A stretch of 64,000 nt of DNA from Tipula vernalis (GCA_958295665.1 OY282558.1:185606015-185670014), one strand, 5' to 3'. Shown: positions 1-10,897, counted from the first letter of the stretch. Translations and numbers: made by a program. Notes: generated by a model not told the origin, from the letters alone.

Positions 1-1
1 A

Positions 2-298
2 CGTAAATGGATTTTTGTGTCGAGACTTAAACCTACCATTACTGACAGTGAATTCACTGAGTTTGTGAAAAAAATTCTTCAAATTTCGGATGCTACTTGT
101 GTACGGATCAATAAAGATTCGCAGAATGGAGTACGAGCGTCTTATATTTCGTAAAAAATAAGTGTGCCACTTGAACCCTTTGAGATTATTATGAATGCTG
201 ATTTATGGCCGGAATATGTACTTATCAAGGAATTCAACTTTAATCAAAATAGAAGAAATTTTCGGGGAGGTCGGCGGCTCCCTCAACGAGTGCCTTAA
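2..298 (+). pseudogene. LINE ORF1 C-terminal fragment
   Basis: Reading frame 2 from the left edge gives a coding-like stretch containing VSRLKP near its start, LWPEYVLIKEF near its end and a basic Arg/Gly-rich tail, closed by a stop at 296-298. An in-frame TAA at about 152-154 interrupts it. The motif order resembles the RNA-binding C-terminus of ORF1 proteins of insect CR1/jockey-type LINEs. It lies about 115 bp upstream of the endonuclease frame, as expected for ORF1 followed by ORF2. The N-terminal part is outside the window. Confidence 0.6.
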
Positions 299-414
299 GC
301 ACAAACATATCAACACCTAATAATATTGATTTAAGAATCAATTTTATATATTTTCAAAATGTTCGCGGTATTGCCTCTAAATCCGCTGAGTTCTATCGCT
401 TTGCCATCGCTTCT

Positions 415-1368
415 ATGTGCCCCGTTTACGTGATTGTAGAGACCAATTTAAATCCGAATATATATAGTTCTGAGTATTTTCCGACAGACTATATTGTATA
501 CAGGTGTGACCGCTCGTCACTATCTAGTGTCAAATCAAGTGGAGGAGGTGTATTGATTGCAGTTCATTCATCTATTGTAAGCGTGGCAGTTGACTGTGAT
601 CCAACAATTGAACTTTTATGCATCAAGTTAAATATATTTAAGAAAAATATTTTCATTATTGGCCTTTACATTCCACCGAGGTCTTCATCTGAAGTTTATA
701 CGACATATACAAACTGTTTGTATAATATAATTTATAAACTCAACTTAGTTGACAACGTGCTGATAGTTGGCGATTTCAACTTGCCAAAGGTTAAATGGCT
801 GGTAGATGACGACGTAAATTGCGTCATTCCGTACAATGTTAAGTCGGAGGCTGAATCAATATGTATTGATTCCATTTTGTCATTTGGTCTCGTTCAGATA
901 AATAACGTTTCTAACTATAATGGTAAATTTCTGGACTTGTTTTTTGCTAACTCTGCCAATCTATTTATGATAAAGTTGGCACCAGTTCCGTATATCATCA
1001 ACGATGCCAACCACAAATCTATGGAAATCAATTTAAACGTATCAGAGTTTTTGGTGTCTAATTTTAATACTAATAATTGTAATTCTATTAAATCTTACGA
1101 TTTTAGGCGTGCTGATAATGATGGTCTGATTTCTTATTTCAAATCAGTAGAGTGGGATTCGTGTTTTTCGTTGGTGGATATTGACCGCGACATGCAAATT
1201 TTCTATGACATTTTATTCATTGGCTTCGACAGGTTTGTACCGGTTTCTAATAAAAAAGTTAATCGTAATAATCCTCCGTGGTTTAACAACGATCTAATAA
1301 ACCTACGTAATCGTAAGAAAAATTATATCGAAGATGGAAGTTATCCGGAAACGCTGACGACAGATTAG
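415..1368 (+). pseudogene. LINE ORF2 endonuclease domain (EEP)
   Basis: A 317-codon frame with the apurinic-like endonuclease layout of non-LTR elements. ETNLNPNIYSSEY carries the catalytic Glu region, IIGLYIPPRS is the typical second strand, and LIVGDFNLPKVKW is the GDFN metal-binding motif. NDANHKSMEINL matches the region around the terminal Asp/His. The domain cuts target DNA to prime reverse transcription. The frame stops at 1366-1368, just where the linker to RT begins, and coding continues in another frame. The listed Met is internal, because coding similarity starts upstream near 340. Confidence 0.8.
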
Positions 1369-1369
1369 C

Positions 1370-3165
1370 ATTTTTAACTTTATCGAAACATTTTGACGAT
1401 TTTCATTATATTGCTTATAAAAATTTTATTATTAAAGCTCAAAATAATATGACTTCAAATCCAAAATCATTTTTGAATTTCGTTGACTCCAAAAGGAAAA
1501 CTTTTGGATTTCCATCAACTATGCGGTTCAATAATGTTACTAGTAATAATTCTGGGGATATTGCTGACTTATTTGCTTCATTTTATCAAAATATATATAG
1601 TCGGACTGATATTGATAATGACAAATATGTTAGTGCAGAAGGTAGTTGTACCAACTCTTGTTTGTACACACCTCACATATCTCCAGAGGATATCGTTAAA
1701 TCCCTCCATTTGTTTAAGGATGGATGTGGCCCAGATGGTATTTCTTCATATTTTCTTAAAAATTTTAGTAATGAAATGGCTGTGCCTTTGTCAATTTTAT
1801 TTAATGATTCAATCGTCTCATATTGTACCGATATTTAAATCTGGTAATAGGAGTGATGTTTCTAACTATAGGGGTATTTCGTTATTGTCAGCCATTCCTA
1901 AATTGTTTGAGTCAATTGTGTGTGATTATATGTTTTTTGGACTAAAGTCGTTTATTGTAGATGAGCAACATGGTTTTTTCCGTGGGCGTTCTACTGTGTC
2001 AAATTTAGTGGAGTTTACGAAACATGCCACGGAGGTGATTGAGAGTAATGCTCAACTGGATGTCATTTACACCAAATTCAGTAAGGCGTTTGACTCAATC
2101 AATCACTTTATTGTTTTGCAAAAATTAAAATCCTTCGGAATTAATGATAATTTAATCAAATGGCTTGAGTCGTACCTCACTGGGCGGGTGCAGTCTGTAG
2201 CAATTAACAACAGTTTTTCTAAACCAATTTGTGTTTATTCTGGAGTACCTCAGGGCTCACATCTTGGTCCACTTATTTTCATATTATTTGTAATGATATC
2301 ACAAAAAGCATAAAATTTTCCCGATGTCTAATATATGTATGCTGATGACCTAAAAATATTTTCTCCTATTCATAGTCTATCTAATGCAGTTAAATTACAA
2401 ATGGATATAGACGCGGTAAGCTCTTGGTGTAAGAATAATTTATTACATTTGAATGTAACTAAGTGCAAAATGGTGACGTTTACACGTTCATCTTCGCATC
2501 TTATTTATAATTACAACATTGCAAATAACACTTTGAATCGTGTTAACGAAATAAGGGATCTTGGAATTATATTCACTTCTACATTATCATTTAATCGTCT
2601 TTTTGGGATTTTTAAAACGTAGTATGAAAGAGTTTAATAATCCTAGAGTTTTTGTTTGCATGTATCAATCTCTTCTACGCTCACAGCTCGAATATGCATC
2701 ATACGTATGGTCTCCACGTTATAATGATCACATAAGCAGAATTGAATCATATAAAATAAAACTAGGGAGTTTGACCGTCGATTACCTTGGTGGAAAAATG
2801 TTAGGAATCTACCTTCATATGTAGATAGATGTAAATCTTTGAAAATTGAGCCACTTGAAATTCGTCGTCAGCATGCTGGAGCTATTTTTATTTGAGATTT
2901 ACTTAACGATAATATTTTGAGTGCGTACTTGTTAATAAACCTAATATTGTACGCTCCTATTAAAAACCTACGTACTCGCACAATCTTGAAAATTAATTTT
3001 CACCGAACGAATTATAGAAGCGATGAGCCTTTGAATTCTATGTCGAAACTTTATAACGAACTTTGCATATTTTGCGACTTTAACATGACGAAAGTGATAA
3101 TCAGACAATCATTGAAAAAAAAATTATTTCAGTTGAATAATTTATTTGTGCTTTTAATAATTTAA
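1370..3165 (+). pseudogene. LINE ORF2 reverse transcriptase, multiply frameshifted
   Basis: RT coding starts in frame 3 (linker with SFLNFVDSKRKTFGFPS, to 1838). It resumes in frame 1 (1815-2313) with NYRGISLLS, GVPQGSHLGPLIFILF and related RT blocks, then 2335-2622 with the catalytic YADD box (MYADDLKIF). A further shift moves to frame 2 (2561-2824, RSQLEYASYVWSP), and the C-terminal segment is 2917-3165. A small deletion near 1815-1840 removed the sequence between LSILFND and the IFKSG motif. At least four breaks show a dead copy. Confidence 0.8.
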
Positions 3166-3326
3166 TTTATTGAGAAAATTGTATTTTTTGTTATTATTAG
3201 TCAAAATTGTACTAGAGTTTATGGTTCCGAATAAATTTTTCTTTTTTAAAATAAAATAAAAATTATGTATATATTTTATTCATGTATTTTTAAAAAAATT
3301 TTACTTATCCCAAAGCGAATCAATTT

Positions 3327-3684
3327 TTGTCATATACATCGAAAGCTGATTTAAGTTTATTGGGCAGTGAAATATACAAAATATTATTTACATTTGGAGA
3401 AAATAATATAGCTCAACAAGAAGTATTAAATATTGAAGAAGAATCTGGTTATGGTGAATGTGAACCACCTGAATCTGAATTTACAAAAATGCAAAAAACT
3501 ACTGATTCCTTTTTGATGGTCCTAAAACCAAATACCTGGAGGAGGAACTTGTCAAAGAAACAAACAATTGGAAAAATTGTCAATCCCTATTGACCATTCA
3601 ACCAACTTAGACAAATAGTGAACGAGTCTTTTCTATTTCTGGAAATATTATGACCAAAATTAGAAACCGTTAGAATACGGATAC
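3327..3684 (+). pseudogene. hAT-superfamily transposase C-terminal remnant
   Basis: An 88-codon frame (3327-3593) is followed, in frame 2 from 3596 to 3684, by a segment reading TNSERVFSISGNIMTKIRNR. This closely matches the C-terminal dimerisation motif of hAT transposases (a SERVFS..GNI.TK.R pattern). A stop precedes the motif and a frameshift separates it from the upstream frame. No terminal inverted repeats were found, so only a decayed fragment remains. Confidence 0.7.
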
Positions 3685-3850
3685 GTTAATGCCTATGAAG
3701 TTTATACTATATTTTACTAAAATTGTTTTAGTATGATTTTAGTAAATTCTTCACTTGGGCACACAACGGGATGAATATTTTGCTAAAACAGTACTAAACT
3801 CAAAAATATCGCTACTCAAATAATGACATTTAGGGGAATTAAGTTGGTCA

Positions 3851-4100
3851 GGGGCTCTATTCTCGAATTCCACATCCATTTTCCACATGTGGACTGTCAA
3901 AGTTCACACAAAAACGTTCGAAAATTGTAGTTCGTATATAAAACACATGCGGCATGGACATTTTCCTACATGGGGAATTTTTTCCACCTACTTATACCCA
4001 TTCGGAAATATTCCCTTAGTACCGAAAAAATTCAATTTTTATGAATTTTGACAGATGTCCACATGTGGAAAATGAATGTAGAATTCGAAAATAGGGCCCC
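3851..4100. mobile_element. MITE with about 50-bp terminal inverted repeats
   Basis: The left end reads GGGGCTCTATTCTCGAATTC and the right end, reverse complemented, GGGGCCCTATTTTCGAATTC. The similarity continues inward for about 50 bp through the sequence TTTCCACATGTGGAC. The 250-bp unit has no coding capacity. A target duplication is not clear. Confidence 0.7.
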
Positions 4101-4124
4101 AGCTTCCATTCAAAGTTATTGTGT

Positions 4125-4313
4125 ACTAGTAAGACCAAAACATAAAATTAGTTGTTTATTTAAAAATTTTTTACTGGCCCAATAACACATTTGCAAAAAA
4201 TTATGAAGTTCTATTGGACTTTGCTACCCTTAGTATTAAAAACTAAAAATCTCAATTTACTTTACTAAGACCGAAATAATTAAACAAATTTTACTGGCCC
4301 AAAATCACACGAT
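4125..4313 (+). repeat. Dispersed repeat, copy A (inverted partner at 15052-15171)
   Basis: The stretch 4211-4313 (from TATTGGACTTTGC to TACTGGCCCAAAATCACA) recurs in reverse complement at 15052-15171 with modest divergence. The sequence just before it (4125-4195) is a degraded direct copy of its right half, with the same TTTTACTGGCCCAA core. It has no coding content and is an old interspersed repeat. Confidence 0.7.
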
Positions 4314-4930
4314 AACTATCGGTTAAGCTATAGTTAAGCTATAAAATTTGATTGGAATTTTTCTATGTTGCTCACATTTTTCAGCGATTATAATCCGACA
4401 AATAAACTCCAAAACTCCAAATTGCTCAAATAATTTGAGAGAATATATTATGATTATGTTTTTTTTTAATTTTAAATAGTTCAAATTTTATTGAAATTGA
4501 CAAACTTTTTACAATTCTTTGTACGGTATGTTGCTCAAAATATAAAACTAATTTGTTCATTGAGCTATATGGGCAATTTATCGAATTTCGCAAAATTAAA
4601 GTTTCGGCCCCGATTTTGGAATCGATCAATATTGATTTAAATGACAGTTCAACCGATAAGTACATAGAACAGGAGGAAATTAGTCTAAATGATTCTCGGT
4701 ATTTCACACGATATTTTAATTTATATTCGACTACAATTCAAAAAATTAGCTCAATTGAAAAATCATGTGATTTGCAAAAAAAACCCTTATTTTTGTAAGG
4801 ATTTTATTTTATTTAGCGTCAAAAGATACTTCCCTTATTTCCCTCTATGGGGAACAATATTTTTGAAATGTTTTGATTGATTGATTGATTTCAATGTACG
4901 ATTAAGCATTAAGCAAGTCTACCGTATTAT
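4314..4930. other. AT-rich stretch, no gene seen
   Basis: Only short frames without recognisable motifs occur here. A run of four GATT-type units near 4873-4890 is the only local repeat noticed. Confidence 0.6.
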
Positions 4931-4941
4931 AAATGCGAATA

Positions 4942-5206
4942 CCACACCACTACACCCATGTTAAAACACGACACAATACTCTCCCTCACCAAGGAAATAT
5001 GTACCATCATACTCAGCTTTTCATGAAGCCAAACATAGCAATATTCACCCTGTAAAGAAAGTCGCCACATCGATAACCATACATAAGTCTAATAGTGTGA
5101 TATCCGCCCCTGGCCAGGCAGCCATCGTACACCTTTTTACAAATAACAAAATCGAGGAATGGGAAAGGAATGTTAGTGAGGACAGACTCGGCCCGGTTAC
5201 AAACAC
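4942..5206 (+). other. Unassigned coding-like frame
   Basis: Following an in-frame stop near 4960, frame 2 runs open to a TAA at about 5204-5206. Its composition is protein-like and less AT-biased than its surroundings, with segments such as SYSAFHEAKHSNIHPVKK and NSVISAPGQAAIVHLF. There is no Met near the start and no recognised domain. It could be an exon or the relic of a mobile element or virus-derived gene, and I cannot assign a family. It lies about 0.9 kb left of the young Ty3 insertion. Confidence 0.3.
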
Positions 5207-6059
5207 CTAATAAAGCCGATAGTTAGTGTTTTATGACAGCACAATGGCAACACAATTAAAATATTAATAATAAAACGTTGGAACCTGATCGATCTGAAAT
5301 AATATCTTAAACTAGAATTTATATTTATATAATACTCCAGACTTCCGATTAACAAAATTGATGATAAAATATATTTCGATGTTCTTCTGAAACTAAAAAC
5401 AAAATTAGTTATTTATTTCTAATCTCACTTAGTCCAACCGCTCTATAATTTGAAATATTTAAGTATTAGCTTTCAACAATTAAGAGAAATATTAAAACAG
5501 CAATAAATATAATATAATATAAATTCAAATGTAAAGATGTTCCTATCCCTAAAAATAACATTACCATTTATTAATCATAATTCAATTCTAAGCCTTAAGG
5601 CATTAATTACATTAAGGATCAATTATATTAAATTCTTCTTCCTCCAGCATACCCCATCTGAAATAAAATTTTGAACCATAAATACACTCAAACTAGTTCT
5701 AATAGATGCCTCTCCGCTCATTATTGTTGAAATTTGTTAGTTGTTATACCTATCATCAAAAATCTTAAACAGTAAATATTTGCTATATAAATCCCTTGTT
5801 CATCCACAACCTCACCATTTGCCTTTAATCGAAGTTTGTGAAAAAACCAAAATTACTCGTGACATTTGATAAATAAAGTTTAAATTTAAAAGTAGTGAAG
5901 TGAATTTAATAAAATTGGAAATATAGTGCAGTGCCAGTGATAATACAATAAATAAATAAAATAAATAAATCAGTAAATATACTAGTGTAACAATAAACAA
6001 TACAAAAACAATTGAAAACGTGCAAGTGAGAACCGTTATAACGGTCGGTAGCAACTTCT
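5207..6059. other. AT-rich flank of the Ty3 element, no gene seen
   Basis: Low-complexity AT-rich sequence with AAATA-type repeats around 5946-5975. No coding frame, hairpin or repeat boundary could be supported up to the target-site duplication at 6060. Confidence 0.6.
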
Positions 6060-6064
6060 GGTGT

Positions 6065-6297
6065 TGTTTTGTCCCTTATGGCCGTGAACTCGAATTAAAA
6101 TACACGCGTAATTTACAAGGCTTATTATAATGCTCTTTATTCTACGAATGTTAATACAAGACTTAAAACGAATAAAGAAGAAGCAAAAACTAGCAATAAT
6201 GGCATTTGTATAGTGTTGCCAAATTCACCTTATGTGTACAATGGGTTATAACAATAGTGTTGCCAAATTTACATTAGATGTGCAATGGGTTATAACA
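6065..6297 (-). repeat. 3' LTR of the Ty3/gypsy element
   Basis: 233 bp, identical to 10665-10897 except at 6202. On the plus strand it starts TGTTTTGTCCC and ends GGTTATAACA. The right third is an imperfect 44-bp tandem duplication in which ATAGTGTTGCCAAATT occurs in each copy and both copies end GGGTTATAACA. Confidence 0.95.
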
Positions 6298-6308
6298 ATC
6301 TCCCACGC
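6298..6308 (-). other. Polypurine tract of the Ty3/gypsy element
   Basis: On the minus strand the sequence directly before the 3' LTR is GCGTGGGAGAT, a short purine-rich run abutting TGTTATAACC. This is the usual place and composition for second-strand priming. Confidence 0.65.
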
Positions 6309-6336
6309 TTAATTGAGAACTGGAAATATGAATTAT

Positions 6337-9300
6337 TCAAGGAACATAATCACGAAGATGAGTTGGCATGTTGCGTGGTCTTGTAGACCTACGAATAGCT
6401 TGACCCTGAATTGGTTGAGTTGGTTGAGATATGTGCAGCTCCTGGATCCCTGGAGGGTTTACGGGTGCAGCTTGATCCTGACTAGGTTGTGTTTGTTGGT
6501 TTGAAGTTTCAAGAATATACTGGCGGTAACATTGATTTTGTTGATTTAAAGGTGTATTTGAATTACTTGACGAGGAACTTGAATCAATGTCGCCATCAGT
6601 AATGTCTGGTGCAAAACGTACTTTACGTTGTTGAACTTTCGTAGCTTTAAGTTGGTCTATGTGACGTTTAAGTGTATATCCATCATCTAACTTTACAACA
6701 TAATGGAGTTGTCCAAGTTTCCGTAGTACCGTACCTATTTTCCATACAGTTTTGTTGTCTCGAAGATGTATGACTTGAACTCTTTCTCCCACGCTTATCT
6801 GACGAACACCCGGTATTGGTTTTGTAGTATTATTTTTCATTGTTGGCTTTAACGCATCTAGTTTAATTCGTATTCGTCTATTGAAGTAAAGTTCAGCTGG
6901 ACTCTTCCCACAGCTGAGAGGTGTTGCTCTATATCTTTGAAGAATTTCGTTAACTTTATTTTGTAACGACCCTGGTTCCGATGACATAGCTTTTAATTTG
7001 CGTTTTAATGTTTGCACGTTGCGTTCAGCTAATCCGTTTGTACTAGGATGTCCCGGGGCGATTAATTTTTGGAAAATACCATTTTTACTGCAAAAAGATG
7101 TGAATTGCTCACTGGTGAAAATTGAAGCATTGTCTGATACCATTACTGATGGGAATCCATGCGTAGAAAAAATTTCGGTTAGAAGGTTAATAGTACTTTG
7201 TGTCGTAGGTGAGTCGCGAATGACTTTAAATTCTGACCATTTTGACTTTGCATCGACGACAATTAAAAAATTATGGTTTTGGAAAGGCCCTGCGTAATCG
7301 ATGTGAATTCTTTCCCAGTTTTCATCTGGTTCTTGCCACTGGTGTAGTGGGGCTTTTGAAGGTTTATTTTGGACTTCAACACAGGCTTCACATGAACGTA
7401 CCATTCTCTCGATGTCCCGGTCGATTCCTTTCCAAACACAGTATCTTCTCGCCAGTTGCTTCATTTTCGTAATCCCTGGATGGGTGTGATGTAATTCTTG
7501 AAGTATTTTCGACTGGAGGCTAATTGGAATGAGAACTCTTTGACCCTTGAATATAACACCATTATCGAGCGTGTATCTTCCCTCGTTATCCGCACCATTT
7601 TGTAGATTTGCCACGATTGTTGAAAGTTCTGGATCTTTTGCTGTCTCTACTGCTAACGTCGCCGCATTTATGTGTTCACTGGAGATTTCGAAAATTGATT
7701 GACTGCATAATTCATTTACCTCTTCATTGATAATTTTGTCTGTAGATGGTTTTTCATTCAATCGTGTTGCACGAGATAAACAATCAACATTTGTGTGTTC
7801 CGACCCCTTCTTGTAGACTATTTCGTAATCGAAGCTTGACAGAAATTCGGCGTAGCGCAGTAACCTTGCTGCTGTCATGGCGGGCATCTTGTTGTGTTGA
7901 TGGAAAATGCGAGTTAATGGACGATTATCGGTGACTAGTTGAAATTTCCTGCCGTAGAGATACATAAAAAAGTGATTTATTGTAAAGATGATTGCTAATG
8001 CTTCGCGATCTAACTGGCTATAATTTGTTTCAGCTGTTGTTAATGACCTTGATGCGTAAGCAACTGGACGTTCTATGCCGTTGACTAGGTGTGAGAGTAC
8101 GCCTGCTATACCTGTAGGGCTGGCATCACAAGCGACTATAACTGGCAGTTCCGGATCGAAAGGCATCAGGACTTGATCACTGGCAACAATATTTTTAAGT
8201 TTGATAAACGCAGCTTCACATTTTGCGGACCAATTAAATTTGTTATCTTTCTGGAGCAGTTGACGTAATGGATGTGTTATCGAAGACATTTCGGGTATAA
8301 ATCTGGTGTAATACGTTATCATGCCCAAAAATCTTCGGACATCATCTGCTGTAGTCGGTCGAGGTATATTTTCGATTGCTTGAATTTTTGAAGGCGATTT
8401 TGAAATTTTATTATAGCGTACGACGTGTCCCAGATTTTCCACCTGAGTTTGCAAAAATGAGCATTTGGTTTTATTTAGATGTAGATCATGTTGTTTTAGA
8501 CGTTTCAGACACTCTATCAAGTTGTTTTTACATTCAGCCTCGGTTGTGCCATGTATTATAATGTCATCGAAATATGACATAGTTTTGTTTAATCCAGATA
8601 GAATTTGCTCAATGATGCGATTAAATTCCGCTGGCGCAGTTTTAATGCCAAACGATAGACGATTTACGTTGTATGTTCCCTTATGGGTTGATATTGTTTG
8701 GATTTCCCTGGATTCTGGATTTACTCGAAGATGCAGGTAGGCTTTATAGAGGTCAAGTCGACAGAAATATTTTGACCCTTTGAGATTATTTAAAATTTCA
8801 TCGACACGCCGTATTGGGTAATTTGCAGAAACTAGTTGAGGATTAACGCCTGGCTTATAATCGACGCAGAGTCGAATACCACCGTCTGGTTTTGTAATGA
8901 TCACTAGGGGAGATCCCCAATCACTCCTTTCACATTTTGTAATAATCCCAGCTGCTTCTAAATCATCGAGTTCCTTTTCAACCCGTTCTCGAAGTGCATG
9001 TGGAACTTCTCGTTCTTTGAAGAATATTGGTTTCGAACCTTGACGAAGCTGGAGTGTGACCTCAAAATTTGGAACACAACCTACTTTCTCTGTAAAAACG
9101 TCCTCAAACTTGTCAACAATATCTGAAATTGAATCAAAATTATTTTCCTCTAATGCATTGATATTGTTGAAATGATGGCTGTCCACTTCATGAAGGTTGA
9201 TTCCTAAATGGCGAATCCATACCCGGCCTAAGAGCGCATCGTATTCGCGAGGAACTACATACAACTTCTCATTTGCTGTGCAGTTGTTGTATTTGACTTG

Positions 9301-10557
9301 AACTTCGATTTTACCATCAGGAAATATAATGTTTTTAGTATATGATCGGAAAGCAATTGTTGAAGGTTGCAGTGGTGCCTTTATTTGCAGCTGATTATAT
9401 TGATTCCTTGGTATTAATGTATACCCAACACCAGTGTCGACCTCAAATTTTTGACGGTGTCCATTTATTTCCACCGTAGCATAGTACTTATCAGCATCGT
9501 TATTTTTATTGTGCTGATTGCAAAATATATCGACGATTTGGTTAATACCATACATTTGGTGAACTGATTCGTCATGATCATCATTTCTATGAGTTGAACT
9601 ATGGTTTGAAGTTTTGACTAATGTTTTGATGCACACTTGTTGTATGTGACCACTTTTTCCACACGATTTACACTTGAGATTACGTGGATTAGTACGGCAG
9701 TCCTGTGTTTTGTGGTTGTCTCTACCACAGCGTATGCACAAATTGTCGATTCCCAACTGGGCGTAGTTTATTCTAGATTTTGAACGACCTTGTGCTCTTG
9801 AAGACTGAGCCCTGGAACGACTTTTTTGACGGTTTGAATTTCTGGCTTGAATTTTGTTTACGGCATTATTGATGGGTTGCTTTGTAGTCAGTTCACGACA
9901 ATCGATTTTTGAGGCTTCTAATGATAAAGCTTTTTGTACTATTTTTTCGAAATCGTCTTCTTCCGATTGAAGTAATTGCTCCCGGATTGTGTTGTCGTTA
10001 ATGCCCCGTATAAATTGGGCTCGAAGTAAAATGTTTGATATGTCAGCCTTGCAGGCACACTTTGACACAAACTCGCACTCATTTGTATCCCGCCGGAGTA
10101 ATGCCACATAATCAGCTATTGTATGTTCTTCGCCTTGATATGTGGAAAAAAATCGGTGTTGACTTACTAGTATGTTTTTTTTCGGGCACAAATGAGTTTC
10201 CAACATTTTCATTAAGTCGTCGTACTCGACTTCGTTGACTGTCTTAGGGGCAATTAATGAAACCAACAACTTAAAATGTGTAGGTCCAATTGAGTTTATA
10301 AGCATTTGACGGCAAAGTGTTTTATTAGTAATAACACCCTTCATGGTCAAATAATTTTCGAAGCGTTGATGGTATAGCTTAAAGTTTTCTTTTTTATCAT
10401 CAAAGTTCTCAAATGGAGCACACATAACCTGTAATGGTGGCTGCTGCTGTTGTTGTGGTTGTTGTTGTTGACTGCTACTAGTACTTACTTGCTTTAGCAA
10501 GTCACGTTGTGATTTGCTGAAGGCTTCTAACAATTGCGCAAATTGTGAGGCATCCAT
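6337..10557 (-). CDS. Gag-Pol polyprotein of Ty3/gypsy retrotransposon, intact
   Basis: A single uninterrupted frame of 1,406 residues. A Gln-rich stretch (about 29-42) precedes the Gag capsid-like region. Two CCHC zinc knuckles follow (C274-C277-H282-C287 and C296-C299-H304-C309) after a basic Ser/Arg tract. Protease: DTG at 374-376. Reverse transcriptase: LDLYKAY (D602) and YFDD (662-665). RNase H: CDASPTG (D811) and TDNRPL. Integrase: HHCC finger (H1023, H1026, C1056, C1059) and catalytic D1087, D1142, E1178. A GPY/F-like module and a basic tail (RRSTRPRNMPTHL) end the protein. The fused gag-pol means no frameshift is needed. Met at 10557 is the first ATG after an A-rich leader. All catalytic residues are present, so it may be functional. 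Confidence 0.95.
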   Translation of the reverse strand: MDASQFAQLLEAFSKSQRDLLKQVSTSSSQQQQPQQQQQPPLQVMCAPFENFDDKKENFKLYHQRFENYLTMKGVITNKTLCRQMLINSIGPTHFKLLVSLIAPKTVNEVEYDDLMKMLETHLCPKKNILVSQHRFFSTYQGEEHTIADYVALLRRDTNECEFVSKCACKADISNILLRAQFIRGINDNTIREQLLQSEEDDFEKIVQKALSLEASKIDCRELTTKQPINNAVNKIQARNSNRQKSRSRAQSSRAQGRSKSRINYAQLGIDNLCIRCGRDNHKTQDCRTNPRNLKCKSCGKSGHIQQVCIKTLVKTSNHSSTHRNDDHDESVHQMYGINQIVDIFCNQHNKNNDADKYYATVEINGHRQKFEVDTGVGYTLIPRNQYNQLQIKAPLQPSTIAFRSYTKNIIFPDGKIEVQVKYNNCTANEKLYVVPREYDALLGRVWIRHLGINLHEVDSHHFNNINALEENNFDSISDIVDKFEDVFTEKVGCVPNFEVTLQLRQGSKPIFFKEREVPHALRERVEKELDDLEAAGIITKCERSDWGSPLVIITKPDGGIRLCVDYKPGVNPQLVSANYPIRRVDEILNNLKGSKYFCRLDLYKAYLHLRVNPESREIQTISTHKGTYNVNRLSFGIKTAPAEFNRIIEQILSGLNKTMSYFDDIIIHGTTEAECKNNLIECLKRLKQHDLHLNKTKCSFLQTQVENLGHVVRYNKISKSPSKIQAIENIPRPTTADDVRRFLGMITYYTRFIPEMSSITHPLRQLLQKDNKFNWSAKCEAAFIKLKNIVASDQVLMPFDPELPVIVACDASPTGIAGVLSHLVNGIERPVAYASRSLTTAETNYSQLDREALAIIFTINHFFMYLYGRKFQLVTDNRPLTRIFHQHNKMPAMTAARLLRYAEFLSSFDYEIVYKKGSEHTNVDCLSRATRLNEKPSTDKIINEEVNELCSQSIFEISSEHINAATLAVETAKDPELSTIVANLQNGADNEGRYTLDNGVIFKGQRVLIPISLQSKILQELHHTHPGITKMKQLARRYCVWKGIDRDIERMVRSCEACVEVQNKPSKAPLHQWQEPDENWERIHIDYAGPFQNHNFLIVVDAKSKWSEFKVIRDSPTTQSTINLLTEIFSTHGFPSVMVSDNASIFTSEQFTSFCSKNGIFQKLIAPGHPSTNGLAERNVQTLKRKLKAMSSEPGSLQNKVNEILQRYRATPLSCGKSPAELYFNRRIRIKLDALKPTMKNNTTKPIPGVRQISVGERVQVIHLRDNKTVWKIGTVLRKLGQLHYVVKLDDGYTLKRHIDQLKATKVQQRKVRFAPDITDGDIDSSSSSSNSNTPLNQQNQCYRQYILETSNQQTQPSQDQAAPVNPPGIQELHISQPTQPIQGQAIRRSTRPRNMPTHLRDYVP

Positions 10558-10599
10558 TTTGTAGAAGTAAATTTTTCCTCCTTGAATTTTATTGTGTAA

Positions 10600-10651
10600 T
10601 TTTTTTTTTTTTTTTTTTTTATCTTGTAATTTAATCTTTTTTTTTTTTTTT
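10600..10651 (-). other. A-rich leader of the Ty3/gypsy element
   Basis: On the plus strand there are two long T runs (10600-10620 and 10637-10651), giving poly(A) tracts in the minus-strand 5' untranslated leader between the primer site and the gag start. Long homopolymers here are liable to assembly length errors. Confidence 0.7.
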
Positions 10652-10653
10652 CT

Positions 10654-10663
10654 CTCGTCGCCA
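10654..10663 (-). other. Primer-binding site, probably tRNA-Ser(GCU)
   Basis: One base after the 5' LTR, the minus strand reads TGGCGACGAG. This is complementary to CCA plus the acceptor end of a tRNA whose 3' stem reads CTCGTCG, which I recall for animal tRNA-Ser(GCU). The match length and position are typical of a tRNA primer site. The tRNA assignment is from memory. Confidence 0.75.
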
Positions 10664-10664
10664 C

Positions 10665-10897
10665 TGTTTTGTCCCTTATGGCCGTGAACTCGAATTAAAA
10701 TACACGCGTAATTTACAAGGCTTATTATAATGCTCTTTATTCTACGAATGTTAATACAAGACTTAAAACGAATAAAGAAGAAGCAAAAACTAGCAATAAT
10801 GACATTTGTATAGTGTTGCCAAATTCACCTTATGTGTACAATGGGTTATAACAATAGTGTTGCCAAATTTACATTAGATGTGCAATGGGTTATAACA
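10665..10897 (-). repeat. 5' LTR of the Ty3/gypsy element
   Basis: The right-hand LTR, upstream in the element's own orientation. It has the same 233 bp and internal 44-bp duplication as 6065-6297, with one substitution at 10802. It is bounded by the GGTGT target duplication. Confidence 0.95.

Larger units (their letters stand above)
1..3265 (+). mobile_element. CR1/jockey-group LINE, 5'-truncated and broken
   Basis: A non-LTR retrotransposon remnant on the plus strand, entered inside ORF1 at the left edge. In order: ORF1 tail (2-298), EEP endonuclease frame (415-1368), linker and reverse transcriptase spread over three frames (about 1370-2830) and the C-terminal region (2917-3165). The 3' end is an A/T-rich tail near 3240-3265. 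No RNase H domain is visible between the RT and the tail, which fits the CR1/jockey group and not the I group. Stops and frameshifts make it inactive. No target-site duplication can be assigned because the 5' end is outside the window. Confidence 0.85.

Noticed and set aside
4878..4895. GATT repeat as a microsatellite locus of interest
   Set aside because: Only about four units; common in AT-rich DNA.
6998..10238. Plus-strand frames opposite the gag-pol gene (for example 6998-7297, 8465-8740)
   Set aside because: All lie antisense to an intact, motif-rich 1,406-codon frame and have no recognisable features.
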